64,000 bases of DNA from Beijerinckiaceae bacterium (lineage in GTDB: Bacteria; Pseudomonadota; Alphaproteobacteria; Rhizobiales; Beijerinckiaceae): positions 1 to 64,000 of the forward strand of contig CANJPM010000002.1 in the NCBI GenBank assembly GCA_947476075.1, in the 5' to 3' direction. Position numbers and translations under genes: made by a program. Positions within the stretch are counted from its first letter, which is position 1, and each line of letters starts with the position of its first letter. The notes beneath the pieces were generated by a model. It saw nothing but the letters and a program-made list of their open reading frames with translations. It made no database searches and was not told the DNA's origin. This document shows positions 42,818 through 54,098 of the stretch, one piece after another.

Positions 42818-44131
42818 ATGAATGATACCATATTCGCACTCTCAACCGGGGATGTGAAGGCTGCCGTAGCTATTATTCGCGTCAGTGGTCCAGAAGCGCG
42901 CAATATTGCTGCGACTTTTTGTAACAAGACGCTCAGCCCACGTCGCGCTGAACTCGTTTCTATACTTCATCATGAGACGTCGGAAGTCCTCGATATCGGT
43001 TTGGTTGTGTGGTTCCCCGCCCCTCACAGCTATACTGGCGAGGATATTGTCGAGTTCCAGTCTCATGGCGGATCAGCGGTTGTTGACGCTATCCTATCGG
43101 CATTAGCTAGCGCTCCTGGTTTGAGGTTGGCAGACCAGGGTGAATTTACCCGACGAGCTTTTCATAATGGTAAGATGGATCTAGATTCTATCGAGGGTCT
43201 AGCCGATTTGTTGGACGCCGATACTCAGTTTCAGCGCCGAGAAGCATTGCACCGATTGCAAGGCAAGTTAGGAAGCGCTGCTGATATGTGGCGCCAAGAG
43301 CTGCTTGGTGTAAGGGCGTTGATCGAAGCCAGCCTTGATTTCAGCAGCGAAGCGGACGTCCCTTTAGATATTTACAATGAAGTCGTCCAACGGATCGAAA
43401 TTGTAACTGCCAAGGTTGCTGCCGCCATCGATCGGTCGCGCCGTCAAGAAGTCATTAGTGGCGGCTTTGTTGTCTTGATAGCTGGGCCTCCAAACGCTGG
43501 AAAATCCACGCTGCTTAATTGCCTTGTTCAGAAAGATGTAGCAATTACCTCAGAATTTGCAGGCACTACGCGTGATTTGATTGAAGTTGTGCTCCAATTG
43601 GGTGGGATGCGGATTGTGCTTGTTGATACTGCCGGGATCCGGGACACTGAAGATCCAGTTGAAAAAATGGGTTTGGAAAAATCTTTCCGCCGAGCTCGCG
43701 AAGCGAACTTGATTCTACTTCTCTCAAACGATGAGAATGTAATTGAGCCTGACTTCAGGATAGATTCGGAAGCGAAATTGGTGCGGGTTAGGGGTAAGAA
43801 GGATATTTATCCCACGCAGTATCCCGGTTTGGCTATTTCGGCCGTGACCGGAGAGGGAATCGATGAGCTCCTTGAGATCATTCGAACTGAGGCTGAGGTC
43901 TTCTTTAACCGCAATGAAAGCGCTCCCGTTATTCGTCAGCGCCAATCATACGTAGCTTCGGAGCTGCTTTCTCATCTTCAAAGCGCAAATTCGAATGCTA
44001 CATCAGGAGCTTTTGAGCTTTGTGCAGAGGATCTCGCGTTGGGAACGAGGTGTCTTAGCGCTTTGGTCGAGAATACGGGGACGGAAGATGTGCTCGACGA
44101 GGTCTTTTATCGCTTCTGTCTTGGTAAATAA
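42818..44131 (+). CDS. mnmE: tRNA modification GTPase MnmE (TrmE)
   Basis: DTIFALSTGDVKAAVAIIRVSG, SYTGEDIVEFQSHGG, GPPNAGKSTLLNCL, VDTAGIRDTEDPVEKMGL, C-terminal CLGK. Confidence 0.97.
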   Translation: MNDTIFALSTGDVKAAVAIIRVSGPEARNIAATFCNKTLSPRRAELVSILHHETSEVLDIGLVVWFPAPHSYTGEDIVEFQSHGGSAVVDAILSALASAPGLRLADQGEFTRRAFHNGKMDLDSIEGLADLLDADTQFQRREALHRLQGKLGSAADMWRQELLGVRALIEASLDFSSEADVPLDIYNEVVQRIEIVTAKVAAAIDRSRRQEVISGGFVVLIAGPPNAGKSTLLNCLVQKDVAITSEFAGTTRDLIEVVLQLGGMRIVLVDTAGIRDTEDPVEKMGLEKSFRRAREANLILLLSNDENVIEPDFRIDSEAKLVRVRGKKDIYPTQYPGLAISAVTGEGIDELLEIIRTEAEVFFNRNESAPVIRQRQSYVASELLSHLQSANSNATSGAFELCAEDLALGTRCLSALVENTGTEDVLDEVFYRFCLGK

Positions 44132-44132
44132 A

Positions 44133-44148
44133 TGTTTCACGTGAAACA
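44133..44148. promoter_or_regulatory. parS centromere-like site, perfect
   Basis: TGTTTCACGTGAAACA, exact 16-bp palindrome between mnmE and mnmG, 2.6 kb upstream of parA. Confidence 0.95.
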
Positions 44149-44164
44149 ATGAGTCGGATACGAA

Positions 44165-46060
44165 ATGCCTAATATTGCGCGTTATGACGTTATCGTGGTT
44201 GGCGGCGGACATGCTGGTTGCGAGGCTGCAGCGGCAGCCGCTCGTACTGGCGCTACGACTGCCTTGATCACCCATTCGGCGGACACCATCGGGGTTATGT
44301 CGTGCAATCCCGCAATAGGCGGTATCGGAAAAGGCCACTTGGTTCGTGAGATCGACGCATTGGATGGCTTGATGGGGCGCGTCGCCGACGCCTCCGGGAT
44401 ACAATTTCGAGTCCTCAATCGATCGAAAGGGCCGGCCGTCCGAGGGCCCCGCGCTCAAGCTGATCGCTCTCTTTATCGGCGAAACATGCGTGAATCCATA
44501 TCGCTAGTAGTCGGGCTCGACGTGATTGAGGGCGAGGTCCAAGATATAACTTGGAATGCCGGCGGTCTCTCAGGTTTAGTCTTAGCTGATGGACGATCGT
44601 TCGTTTGCGCCGCTGCGGTGATCACAACCGGGACCTTTTTGCGAGGTGTCATGCACCGTGGTAGGGAGCAAAAACCGGGCGGTCGAGTGGGGGACCAGCA
44701 AAGCAACGCCCTGTCACGATCGTTTGAATGTCTTGGGTTCAAGCTAGGGAGATTAAAAACAGGGACGCCCGCGCGTCTTGATTCCCGCTCGATCGATTGG
44801 GATCAGCTGGACGTTCAGCATGGCGATGAGACGCCTGAGCCTTTTTCCAGTTTAACGCAGTCTATCAAGGTGCCTCAGGTTCCTTGTCATATTGCTTGGA
44901 CGAATTCGAATACGCATAAGATCATTCGAGATAACTTGCATCAGTCTGCCATGTATTCTGGCTCTATATCAGGTCGGGGGCCTCGTTATTGCCCTTCAAT
45001 CGAAGACAAGATCAGTCGGTTTGCGGATAGGGACCGACATCAAGTCTTTTTGGAGCCAGAAGGGCTTGATAACCATAGTATTTACCCAAATGGCATCTCG
45101 ACATCGCTACCAACCGACGTGCAGTTGGAGTTTCTGCAGACGATTGTTGGGTTATCTAGAGTTTCGGTGCTCGTGTACGGATACGCAATCGAATACGATT
45201 ACATTGATCCGCGTGAATTATGGCCTACTCTTGAGACCAAGAGATTGGCTGGTCTTTTTCTCGCTGGGCAAATCAATGGAACGACAGGATATGAAGAGGC
45301 TGCTGCTCAGGGCCTCTTAGCTGGCGTCAACGCAGCCCTTCGCGCCGCGGGAACCCCTCAGCTTACGCTTTCCCGGAGCTCGTCTTATATAGGGGTGATG
45401 GTGGATGACCTCGTTACTAAGGGTATAACTGAGCCCTATCGGATGTTCACGTCTCGAGCAGAATACAGGCTGAGCTTGAGGGCGGACAATGCCGATTTTC
45501 GCCTGACCGAGATAGGCCTTAACGTCGGCTGCGTCGGTCCAGAGCGCGCCAGATCTTTCGGAGCCCTGAAGACCCAGTTCAGTGAAGCCGAATCGGTTAT
45601 GAAACGAACTTTCGTGACAGCTTCACAAGCGGATAAGCTAGGTCTTCATCTCAATAGAGATGGCCAGTCTCGGAGCTTGTATAATCTTCTTTCGCGCCCT
45701 GAGACGGATTTCAATTCGATTTTGGTTGCGTTCCCCGATCTTCAATCGATACCGGCACATGTTCGGGCCCGTCTAGAGAACGATGCCAAATATGATGTTT
45801 ATCTGGATCGTCAAAAGTCTGAGATAGCCAAGCTTCATGCACAAGAAGAAATGGAGCTGCCCATGAGTTTTCAGTTCAATGACGTTCCGGGTCTGTCAAA
45901 TGAAGTGCGAGCTCGTTTGTGCCAGGTCAGGCCAAGAAGTTTGGGTCAGGCGGCACGGATTGAGGGGGTGACGCCCGCAGCAATTTCTATTTTGGCCGCG
46001 TTTTTACGTAAAAATTCACAAGGCTTCGAAAAATCAATGATTATTGAAGCGCACACATGA
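44165..46060 (+). CDS. mnmG: tRNA uridine-5-carboxymethylaminomethyl modification enzyme MnmG (GidA)
   Basis: [78 protein letters not shown]. Confidence 0.98.
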   Translation: MPNIARYDVIVVGGGHAGCEAAAAAARTGATTALITHSADTIGVMSCNPAIGGIGKGHLVREIDALDGLMGRVADASGIQFRVLNRSKGPAVRGPRAQADRSLYRRNMRESISLVVGLDVIEGEVQDITWNAGGLSGLVLADGRSFVCAAAVITTGTFLRGVMHRGREQKPGGRVGDQQSNALSRSFECLGFKLGRLKTGTPARLDSRSIDWDQLDVQHGDETPEPFSSLTQSIKVPQVPCHIAWTNSNTHKIIRDNLHQSAMYSGSISGRGPRYCPSIEDKISRFADRDRHQVFLEPEGLDNHSIYPNGISTSLPTDVQLEFLQTIVGLSRVSVLVYGYAIEYDYIDPRELWPTLETKRLAGLFLAGQINGTTGYEEAAAQGLLAGVNAALRAAGTPQLTLSRSSSYIGVMVDDLVTKGITEPYRMFTSRAEYRLSLRADNADFRLTEIGLNVGCVGPERARSFGALKTQFSEAESVMKRTFVTASQADKLGLHLNRDGQSRSLYNLLSRPETDFNSILVAFPDLQSIPAHVRARLENDAKYDVYLDRQKSEIAKLHAQEEMELPMSFQFNDVPGLSNEVRARLCQVRPRSLGQAARIEGVTPAAISILAAFLRKNSQGFEKSMIIEAHT

Positions 46061-46704
46061 TACCAGATCAAGCTTGGCTTCGATTTAGTGAAGCTACTCC
46101 GGTTTCACGTGAAACATTTGAACGACTTGAAATTTATCACAATCTCCTCCTGAAATGGTCCAAGATTAAGAATCTGGTGGCGCCAAATACGCTTCATCTC
46201 GTTTGGTCGCGTCATTTTGCCGATAGCCTTCAGCTACGGCCGCTGATGCAAGATTCGCAGAGCATCGTCGATCTTGGTTCAGGCGCTGGATTTCCCGGGC
46301 TGATTCTCGCGATAGAGATGCGAAGCCGACAAGGCGCAATTGTTCATCTGATAGAATCTGATAATCGCAAATGCGCTTTTCTTCGCGAGGTTATCCGTGA
46401 GACGGACGCCCCAGCCATTGTTCATTGCGGAAGAATTGAAGAGGTGGCGCCTAAGCTCCCAACACCGGATCTAGTAACGGCAAGGGCACTCGCGTCTCTG
46501 GACAAATTGATAAATCTGTCTGCGCGTCATATCTCTGCCGGAGCTACGGGCGTGTTTCTAAAGGGGCAGGATTTCCAGTCCGAATTGACCGTGGCCCAGT
46601 CGACCTGTACGTTCGAATTTGATGTCGTTCAGAGTCGAACGGATCCCGCTGCCGGGATCATATTGGTGCGATCTGCAGCATCCGCCAGTCACTCGAGGAC
46701 TTAA
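46057..46704 (+). CDS. rsmG: 16S rRNA (guanine-N7)-methyltransferase RsmG (GidB)
   Basis: [53 protein letters not shown]. Confidence 0.96.
   Translation: MIPDQAWLRFSEATPVSRETFERLEIYHNLLLKWSKIKNLVAPNTLHLVWSRHFADSLQLRPLMQDSQSIVDLGSGAGFPGLILAIEMRSRQGAIVHLIESDNRKCAFLREVIRETDAPAIVHCGRIEEVAPKLPTPDLVTARALASLDKLINLSARHISAGATGVFLKGQDFQSELTVAQSTCTFEFDVVQSRTDPAAGIILVRSAASASHSRT
46101..46116. promoter_or_regulatory. Second parS-like site, inside the rsmG coding region
   Basis: GGTTTCACGTGAAACA, one mismatch to TGTTTCACGTGAAACA; 14-bp palindrome core intact. Confidence 0.9.
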
Positions 46705-46725
46705 CCATTGCCTGAGCGAAATCCG

Positions 46726-47523
46726 ATGCGTGTAATCGTGCTAGCTAATCAAAAGGGTGGCGTTGGCAAAACGACCACGGCGATTAATTTGGGGACGGCC
46801 CTCGCGGCAATCGGCGAGAAGGTGCTTATTGTAGACCTTGATCCTCAAGGCAATGCGTCTACCGGCCTTGGAATTGACAGGCGAAACCGAACTATTTCAA
46901 CATATCATGTGCTGCGTCAGGAAGCTGGACTTTACGATGTGGCGCGCCCCACGGCGGTTCCTCGACTGTTCGTAGCACCGTCTACGCTGGATTTGCTTGG
47001 CGTAGAGTTGGAAATAGCCTCCGAAGGTGATCGCACTTTCAGGATGAAGAAGGCTATAGAAATTCTAGGCAAAGAGCCCCGACTCGAGTCGGATCCGTTT
47101 ACATATGTTTTATTCGATTGTCCGCCGTCCTTGAATCTCCTGACGATCAATGCCCTTGCAGCTTCGAATAGCGTCCTGGTGCCCCTTCAGTGTGAATTCT
47201 TCGCTCTGGAGGGGCTTTCCCAATTGCTTTCGACTATCGAGCACGTCAAGCGGACGCTTAATCCCGAACTGACAATCCATGGCGTCGTTCTTACGATGTA
47301 TGACCCTCGCAACAATCTGGCCACGCAAGTGGCTGCTGATGTGCGTCAGTTCATGGGGGATCAAGTCTACGATACAATTATTCCCAGGAACGTCCGTGTC
47401 TCTGAAGCGCCATCCCATGGCAAACCCGTTCTGCTATATGATCTCAAGTGCAGCGGTAGCCAAGCGTATCTGAAGCTTGCGTCTGAATTGATCCAGCGTG
47501 AAAGGCGGCTTAAGGCCGCATGA
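46726..47523 (+). CDS. parA: Chromosome-partitioning ATPase ParA
   Basis: MRVIVLANQKGGVGKTTTAINLGTALAA, DLDPQGNASTGLG, LFDCPPSLNLLTINAL. Confidence 0.97.
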   Translation: MRVIVLANQKGGVGKTTTAINLGTALAAIGEKVLIVDLDPQGNASTGLGIDRRNRTISTYHVLRQEAGLYDVARPTAVPRLFVAPSTLDLLGVELEIASEGDRTFRMKKAIEILGKEPRLESDPFTYVLFDCPPSLNLLTINALAASNSVLVPLQCEFFALEGLSQLLSTIEHVKRTLNPELTIHGVVLTMYDPRNNLATQVAADVRQFMGDQVYDTIIPRNVRVSEAPSHGKPVLLYDLKCSGSQAYLKLASELIQRERRLKAA

Positions 47524-47536
47524 AGGTGTCGATAGC

Positions 47537-48421
47537 ATGGCTGATGAGATAAGACCCAGGCTTGGTCGTGGCCTAGCCGCATTATTAGGCGAATTGCCGT
47601 CCGCTACCGCAACGGGTGATTCGGATCGGGGACTGAGGCAGGTTCCTACCGTGTTCTTGCGCCCGAACCCCCGTAATCCCCGCCGGACGTTTGTGGAAGC
47701 TGATCTTTCAGATCTTGTCGATTCAGTTCGCGAGAAGGGTATTATTCAACCAATTTTAGCCCGTAAGACGTCATCTGATGGAGAGTTTTACGAAATCATA
47801 GCAGGTGAGCGCAGGTGGCGTGCTGCCCAACGCGCTGGCCTGCATGAAGTGCCGGTCGTTACAATTGAGGCGACAGATAAAGAAACGCTCGAGCTGGCGA
47901 TAATTGAAAATGTCCAGAGAGCCGATCTTAATCCTATTGAAGAAGCTCTTGGATATCAGCAGCTTCTGAGCGAGTTCGCCTATACGCAGGCTGATCTTTC
48001 AAAGATTGTTGGTAAAAGTCGCAGCCACGTCACCAATATGCTGAGACTTCTGAAGCTCTCGGACGCAACTCGTGGTTTGCTGGAAACAGGATTAATAAGC
48101 GCTGGACATGCTCGTGCTCTTCTCACAACCAAAGATTCTGATGCCATGGCTCAGATGGTGGTTAATAAAGGATTGAGCGTTCGCGATATCGAGCGGCTAG
48201 CACGCGATGAGCACGCTGGTATCGACCCTGCTGTTACGAAACCCACGGTCACTAAACGTCAAAAAGATCCAAACATCGCGATGTTGGAGCGCGACCTTTG
48301 CGAAGCGACAGGTTTTTTAGTGTCGATCGAATATAAGAATGAACGCGGGCGCGTCATTGTCGGTTATGAGAGCATGGAGCAACTGGAGCATATCCTTGCC
48401 AATCTCAAGCATATCTCCTAG
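47537..48421 (+). CDS. parB: Chromosome-partitioning protein ParB
   Basis: RLGRGLAALLGE, RPNPRNPRRTF, GIIQPILARK, YEIIAGERRWRAAQRAGLHEVPV, ENVQRADLNPIEEALGYQQL, GKSRSHVTNMLRLLKL. Confidence 0.97.
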   Translation: MADEIRPRLGRGLAALLGELPSATATGDSDRGLRQVPTVFLRPNPRNPRRTFVEADLSDLVDSVREKGIIQPILARKTSSDGEFYEIIAGERRWRAAQRAGLHEVPVVTIEATDKETLELAIIENVQRADLNPIEEALGYQQLLSEFAYTQADLSKIVGKSRSHVTNMLRLLKLSDATRGLLETGLISAGHARALLTTKDSDAMAQMVVNKGLSVRDIERLARDEHAGIDPAVTKPTVTKRQKDPNIAMLERDLCEATGFLVSIEYKNERGRVIVGYESMEQLEHILANLKHIS

Positions 48422-49446
48422 CTGTTTTTTTGGCGTGGCGCGCTATGCGCTATACTCAGCAATGAACGGATAGCAATTTCATCTGATAATTTAGGCTCTC
48501 GTCTTGATAGACGCACAGCCTCAGAAAGTTTAGCAGACTGGTTCAATAGCGCGGTTGCGTCCCAAATTTTCAGTTGAAGCGCAATGACCGACTTTTTTTT
48601 CCCAAAAACCCTTGGGCTGCGGTGGATCGCGTCCTCGACGGATCTGCCACCCTCTATTTCAAGTCTTAAAGAATGAAGCAATATCGCGTGCGCCAAGGCA
48701 AGACTCAAGAGAGCGGCAGGGTCGAAATCAACAACGACTTTTTTGGTGAGGTCCAATACGCCGATGCGATCACCATCAAAAGCAGCGCCTATTGCCTGAT
48801 CAAAGCTTGTGCTGCTGGCGTCAGCGACGACGGCCAATATGTCACTTTCGCTGACCGCGCACTGACCATGAGCGTAGGATTTGATTTTATCGATCTCGCC
48901 GCGGGACAAGAGGTGGTCCCCGCCTAGTAGACTGGACAACAAATCACGCGCCTCCGCCGAAATAGATAAACCAGCGGAGGACATCTCTTCTTCTACCAGA
49001 TTTGCTATTTCTCGCGGTCCATCCGGCCAACACTCGAGAACCGCAACATTCTGAGACTTCAGGCAAACGCGCTTTAGCGCGGAATCATTTTTTAGCGTGC
49101 CAGCTTCAATAATCACCTTGCAGCCCATTGGTTGCAAAGAGAGGAGCGATTCCAAACTAGGTACGAAACTCTTGGATCCTGCAGAGATCCAAAGAATCCG
49201 ATCTCCACCAAAGAGGCCAATGGTGAGAGCTTCATCGGCGAGAAGCTTGCTATCCTGAGCCAGCGCGTCTCCATCTAGACGGACAACCCGAAACGGATCG
49301 TCATCGAGCCCTGCAAGCGCGCGGACGATATGTCTTGTGCGCTCAGCAACCAGACCTGAATCGCTGCCGCAAATGAGAAAAGCGAAGTAGGAACTTGGCA
49401 GGTTTCTTAAAAAACGTGCGACATCGCCGCTCTTGATTTCCGCCAC
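48418..49446 (-). CDS. holA: DNA polymerase III subunit delta
   Basis: LICGSDSGLVAERTRHIVRALAG, DPFRVVRLDGDAL, LGGDHLLSRGEIDKIKSYA. Confidence 0.92.
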   Translation of the reverse strand: MAEIKSGDVARFLRNLPSSYFAFLICGSDSGLVAERTRHIVRALAGLDDDPFRVVRLDGDALAQDSKLLADEALTIGLFGGDRILWISAGSKSFVPSLESLLSLQPMGCKVIIEAGTLKNDSALKRVCLKSQNVAVLECWPDGPREIANLVEEEMSSAGLSISAEARDLLSSLLGGDHLLSRGEIDKIKSYAHGQCAVSESDILAVVADASSTSFDQAIGAAFDGDRIGVLDLTKKVVVDFDPAALLSLALAHAILLHSLRLEIEGGRSVEDAIHRSPRVFGKKKSVIALQLKIWDATALLNQSAKLSEAVRLSRREPKLSDEIAIRSLLSIAHSAPRQKNS

Positions 49447-49449
49447 GGT

Positions 49450-49971
49450 TTAATGCCGACGGGTCATATCTACTGCAAGACGAACCCTGATCTGTTCCGC
49501 CAGCGCTCGTGCCGAACTGATCTCCGCATCTCTTGCAGCCCTAAGGTTTGCAAAACGCTGCGCAGTCCGATCATAACTCGCCATGGAAAACCCAGAGCCC
49601 GTAGCAATTTGCCGATTAGTTCCAGATTCTACCAATCGATATTCAGCATCTATAAGAACGTTAGCCGCAGAAGCGCGCCCACTTACGGTATCAATGATCG
49701 GCGTCTGGACTTTTTGGGAGAGTGTGATGAAGAGCTTGTACTTTTCTTGAACATCGGAACCAGACCCATTAAGAGCGAATGATAGTTCATTCCCTAAATA
49801 ATGTCCGATGCGGTCGTTGATGGGTTGTACCTTGATAGAACGAAGCTCCTCAACCAGAGCGCCCCCCGAAGGTCCGGCGAGCATGGGTTGAAAACAACCA
49901 GCCGTTACAAGGACGCTTGCCATTGCAAACGCAAGACGAATACGAAATATATTGTCTTTAAACGACGACAT
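49450..49971 (-). CDS. lptE: LPS-assembly lipoprotein LptE
   Basis: Lipoprotein-type signal [12 protein letters not shown] and position between leuS and hol[64 protein letters not shown]. Confidence 0.86.
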   Translation of the reverse strand: MSSFKDNIFRIRLAFAMASVLVTAGCFQPMLAGPSGGALVEELRSIKVQPINDRIGHYLGNELSFALNGSGSDVQEKYKLFITLSQKVQTPIIDTVSGRASAANVLIDAEYRLVESGTNRQIATGSGFSMASYDRTAQRFANLRAARDAEISSARALAEQIRVRLAVDMTRRH

Positions 49972-52585
49972 TCACAATCCTTTGCGGAACGATGATCACC
50001 TTTTTCGGGCTACGGTTTTCCAGTGCTTTTTCAACGGGCTCCAACTTCAGCGCCAGTCTCTCTAAAGACTCATTATCAATATCTCGGGGAACGGAAATTT
50101 CCGCGCGCTTTTTTCCGTTGATCTGAACAGGGATGACGATTGTATCTTCCTGAGCGAGAGTGTCGATGACCGCCGGCCACGCGGCGTCCGAAAGCAAATC
50201 CTTATGCCCCAAACGCGACCAGCATTCCTCCGCCAGATGCGGCATGACGGGGCTGAACATCACAACGAGGACATCAGCTGCTTCGCGCAGCGCAAGCGCC
50301 TCATCCGCACTTGGTGTGTTCTCCATTTCGCCAAGCGTGGCGTTCAATGCGTTCGTCAGCTTGCGGATTTCCGCGATAGCGGTGTTGAAACGAAGTTTTT
50401 CGTAGTGGTCCTGAACTCGTAAAAGAGCACGATGGACCAATCTTCTGATCACCAGAGCTGAAGATTGCTCTACGCTTCCGGGATCGGAGTCCAACGGCGC
50501 ACAAACGTTGACCAGATTTCCCACCAGTCTCCACAATTGCTGGCTGAATCGGCCGGCTCCCTGAACGCCTTCATGACTCCAAATGACGTCTCGGTCGGGC
50601 GGAGAATCCGACAACATAAAAAGACGCGCCGTGTCGGCGCCGTAATCTTGGATGATCTCGTCAGGATCAACGACGTTCTTTTTGGATTTCGACATTTTTT
50701 CAATGCCGCCAATTGTTACATGGGATCCGTCTGATTTGAGGGTCGCGCGCCTGCTGCTGCCGATGCCATCTAGGCAAACGTCTTGAGGCAGTACCCATGA
50801 TCCATCTGGACCCTTATACGTTTCATGAACAACCATGCCCTGCGTAAACAAACCGGCGAAGGGTTCAGAAACGCTGACGTGACCAGTCGCCTTCATGGCG
50901 CGTGTAAAAAACCGAGAGTAAAGCAGGTGGAGTACGGCGTGTTCAATTCCACCGATATATTGATCCACCGGCAACCATGAATCCACAACGGTCCGATTTG
51001 TGGGCGCATCGGCTATGGTTGGGTCAGTGAAGCGCGCAAAATACCATGAGGAATCGACGAACGTATCCATCGTGTCAGTTTCACGCCGGGCGTTCTTGCC
51101 GCATCTCGGGCACGCGACGAACTTCCAGGTGGGGTGTCTTTCAAGTGGGTTGCCCAAGCGATCAAAAGTGACGTCGGCAGGCAATTCGATTGGCAATTCA
51201 TCCGCGGGCGCGGGTACGCTGCCGCAGGCCTCGCAATGGATGATGGGAATAGGGCACCCCCAATACCTTTGCCGAGAAATACCCCAATCGCGCAGCCGGA
51301 AGTTTACCTGTCGCTTGCCTCGTGCGGCGCCATTCAAATCGCCTTGTTCAAGAGCGTCGATAGCACGCTTGGCGGCCTCGCTCGTTGAAAGGCCATTCAA
51401 AAAGCCGGAGTTGAATAAAACACCATCTTCTTCGTAAGCGGTCGTGGTGATAACGAAAGTTTCCGGATCTTGTGACGACGGGCGTACAACCGGTGTGTTT
51501 CCGAGGTCATATTTATTTGCGAAGTCCAAATCTCTTTGATCGTGCGCAGGACAGCCGAACACGGCTCCACTGCCATATTCCATAAGCACGAAATTGGCGA
51601 TATACACGGGTACGCTTTGCCCGGGGATAAAAGGATGAGCCACTGTAAGCTTGGTGTCCCACCCCTTCTTTTCAGCGGTCTCCATCGCAGCCATTGAAGT
51701 TCCGTTCATCCGGCTTTCGTCGAGGAATGCAGACAGCCCTAAATCGCTGGTCGCCAGTGTCAGGGCGATCGGATGATCCGGTGACAACGCGAGGAATTTG
51801 GCGCCAAAGAGTGTATCGGGACGCGTTGTGAAGACTTCGATTTCGGAAAAACCTGCAGGCGGGTTTTTGCTATTTATCTCGAAGCGGATTAGTACGCCTT
51901 CGGAGCGCCCGATCCAATTCCTCTGCATCAAGCGAACTTTTTCCGGCCAACGGGGGAGTGTATTCAGCGACTCAAGTAATTCTTCCGCAAAGCTTGTTAT
52001 ATTGAAGAACCATTGAGTTAGCTCTCGTTGCTCAACGACTGCCCCAGATCTCCAGCCCTTTCCGTCTATCACCTGCTCGTTTGCGAGCACCGTTTGATCG
52101 ACCGGGTCCCAATTAACCTTGGCCTTTTTTCTGATGACGAGGCCAGCGCTGTAGAAATCCAGAAACATCTTTTGCTGATGCTTGTAGTAGGACGGATCAC
52201 AGGTCGCGATTTCGCGTGACCAGTCCAGCGACAGGCCGATCGACTTCAACTGGGTCCGCATTGACGCTATGTTGTCATGCGTCCATGCGGCCGGATGGAC
52301 GTTGTTTTGAATCGCTGCGTTTTCTGCGGGCATCCCAAACGCGTCCCATCCCATAGGATGCAAGACATTCATCCCGCACGCTCTTTTGAAACGTGCGACC
52401 ACATCCCCCATGGCGTAGTTTCTCACATGCCCCATGTGAATGCGGCCCGAGGGGTAAGGAAACATCTCAAGGACATAGTATTTCGGACGCGGGTCATCGT
52501 TCTTGGTTTCAAAGATCTGGTTGTCATCCCAGATCTTTTGCCATTTAGACTCTACGTCACGAGGGTTGTACCTGTCCGAAAACAT
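49958..52585 (-). CDS. leuS: Leucyl-tRNA synthetase
   Basis: [59 protein letters not shown]. Confidence 0.98.
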   Translation of the reverse strand: MFSDRYNPRDVESKWQKIWDDNQIFETKNDDPRPKYYVLEMFPYPSGRIHMGHVRNYAMGDVVARFKRACGMNVLHPMGWDAFGMPAENAAIQNNVHPAAWTHDNIASMRTQLKSIGLSLDWSREIATCDPSYYKHQQKMFLDFYSAGLVIRKKAKVNWDPVDQTVLANEQVIDGKGWRSGAVVEQRELTQWFFNITSFAEELLESLNTLPRWPEKVRLMQRNWIGRSEGVLIRFEINSKNPPAGFSEIEVFTTRPDTLFGAKFLALSPDHPIALTLATSDLGLSAFLDESRMNGTSMAAMETAEKKGWDTKLTVAHPFIPGQSVPVYIANFVLMEYGSGAVFGCPAHDQRDLDFANKYDLGNTPVVRPSSQDPETFVITTTAYEEDGVLFNSGFLNGLSTSEAAKRAIDALEQGDLNGAARGKRQVNFRLRDWGISRQRYWGCPIPIIHCEACGSVPAPADELPIELPADVTFDRLGNPLERHPTWKFVACPRCGKNARRETDTMDTFVDSSWYFARFTDPTIADAPTNRTVVDSWLPVDQYIGGIEHAVLHLLYSRFFTRAMKATGHVSVSEPFAGLFTQGMVVHETYKGPDGSWVLPQDVCLDGIGSSRRATLKSDGSHVTIGGIEKMSKSKKNVVDPDEIIQDYGADTARLFMLSDSPPDRDVIWSHEGVQGAGRFSQQLWRLVGNLVNVCAPLDSDPGSVEQSSALVIRRLVHRALLRVQDHYEKLRFNTAIAEIRKLTNALNATLGEMENTPSADEALALREAADVLVVMFSPVMPHLAEECWSRLGHKDLLSDAAWPAVIDTLAQEDTIVIPVQINGKKRAEISVPRDIDNESLERLALKLEPVEKALENRSPKKVIIVPQRIVNVVV

Positions 52586-52708
52586 GCGTGGATCCGTTAC
52601 ATCAGAAATGTTGAAAGTTGAGCCGCAATGAGCATTATTCACCAGATCGGTCAACGCTCACGAATGAGCGACGACGCCAGATAACCCCTCATAGAGGACA
52701 GCGCCATT

Positions 52709-53413
52709 TTGACTCTGCCATTTTCAAATCCTCAGGAGGAGTTAAGCATTGTGTCTGACGATACCGCAGCTTTACGCACGTTGCTCACTTCTATCAGCCA
52801 AGCAGAGCGCGAGTTTAGCCGTGCGCCCAACTCGGTGCGGCTCACTATAGCTTCAAAACAGCAGGACGCTACAAGGCTTGAGCCGTTGATCCTGGCCGGG
52901 CATCGCTTGTTTGGTGAAAACAGAGTGCAGGAAGCAGCGGCCAAATGGCCAGAACTGAAAAACAAGTATCCTGATCTTGAACTTCACCTGATTGGGCCCC
53001 TGCAAACGAACAAGACTGCGGCCGCGGTGGCGCTCTTTGACGTCATTGAAACTCTAGACCGGCCGTCACTAGCTGAGTCCTTAGCCAAGGAGCTGCCTCG
53101 GAGCGGTCGTCATCTGACCTTCTATGTTCAGGTCAATACCGGTGGCGAGTTGCAAAAGGCCGGCGTGTCCCCTGAAGAGGTAGACAGCTTCATCACGCTT
53201 TGCCGGGATGATTACCGTCTCGATGTGCGAGGGCTGATGTGTATTCCGCCCGTATCGGGTCATGTGTCCCCACATTTTGCATTGCTGGCCCAGATCGCCA
53301 AGAGAAATAATCTTAAGCAGCTGTCGATGGGGATGAGCTCGGATTACAAGCTCGCCATTCAGTTGGGAGCGACTACCGTGCGTGTTGGAAGCGCATTATT
53401 TGGGAATCGCTGA
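52709..53413 (+). CDS. YggS-family pyridoxal-phosphate homeostasis protein
   Basis: GHRLFGENRVQEAAAKWPEL, LHLIGPLQTNKTAAAVALFDVIETLDR, LSMGMSSDYKLAIQLGATTVRVGSALFGNR. Confidence 0.94.
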   Translation: MTLPFSNPQEELSIVSDDTAALRTLLTSISQAEREFSRAPNSVRLTIASKQQDATRLEPLILAGHRLFGENRVQEAAAKWPELKNKYPDLELHLIGPLQTNKTAAAVALFDVIETLDRPSLAESLAKELPRSGRHLTFYVQVNTGGELQKAGVSPEEVDSFITLCRDDYRLDVRGLMCIPPVSGHVSPHFALLAQIAKRNNLKQLSMGMSSDYKLAIQLGATTVRVGSALFGNR

Positions 53414-53416
53414 AGC

Positions 53417-53986
53417 CTAGATCTTCACTATCGCTGCTCTGGATATTTGACTTAGAACTCTTCTCATATCGTTGAGCTTGATAGCGATGCACCCGGCTGT
53501 CGGCTGGTAATCCTCCGTCAGGTGCAAAAAAATAGCGCTTCCCCGACCCAGTCGTCTCGGCCGCAGGTTGTAGTCAAGCATGAGTGTAATGTCGTAGACG
53601 GCGGCGACGCGCCAAAGGCGTTCGTGGCGATACCTTACTGGAGCTGTCCCTGGCTGGTTGTAACGAAAGCTCGACAGGTCATCGCACCAGATGTCCGTCT
53701 GCCGTATTGGCGCCAGTTTCTCAAGAGAGACAGGTTTTGAAAGACGATCCGCTCGGTAACGGCCAAAAAGAAGGAAAAATGCGCCCCGTGGCGTTGCATA
53801 ATCGCCTTCTTTTTTCCTCCAGACAGCGCCTGCGGGACCCAAGACACAGGCAATTGACGCTGATCCCAACTTTATAAATCCGCGCGACGGCGTTGATCCA
53901 GGCGTTGGGCGCACTACTCTCAGGCTGCGATACTTACGGCTCTTTTTGATCGACGCGGTCTTGGAGCTTGCGTACGTTAAAAACAT
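53417..53986 (-). CDS. L,D-transpeptidase (YkuD-like) family protein
   Basis: CVLGPAGAVWRKKEGDYATPRGAFFLLFGRYRADR, HLTEDYQPTAGCIAIKLNDMRRVL. Confidence 0.85.
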   Translation of the reverse strand: MFLTYASSKTASIKKSRKYRSLRVVRPTPGSTPSRGFIKLGSASIACVLGPAGAVWRKKEGDYATPRGAFFLLFGRYRADRLSKPVSLEKLAPIRQTDIWCDDLSSFRYNQPGTAPVRYRHERLWRVAAVYDITLMLDYNLRPRRLGRGSAIFLHLTEDYQPTAGCIAIKLNDMRRVLSQISRAAIVKI

Positions 53987-54098
53987 AGAATCTTCACGTT
54001 GTTTGATTGCATTGCCCTTTTCGCGCTATCTAGTGAGCTGCTTTGGATTTCAACTTTTCATACGCGCCGTAGTGAATGATGAAGTTCCGGGAAACAAC

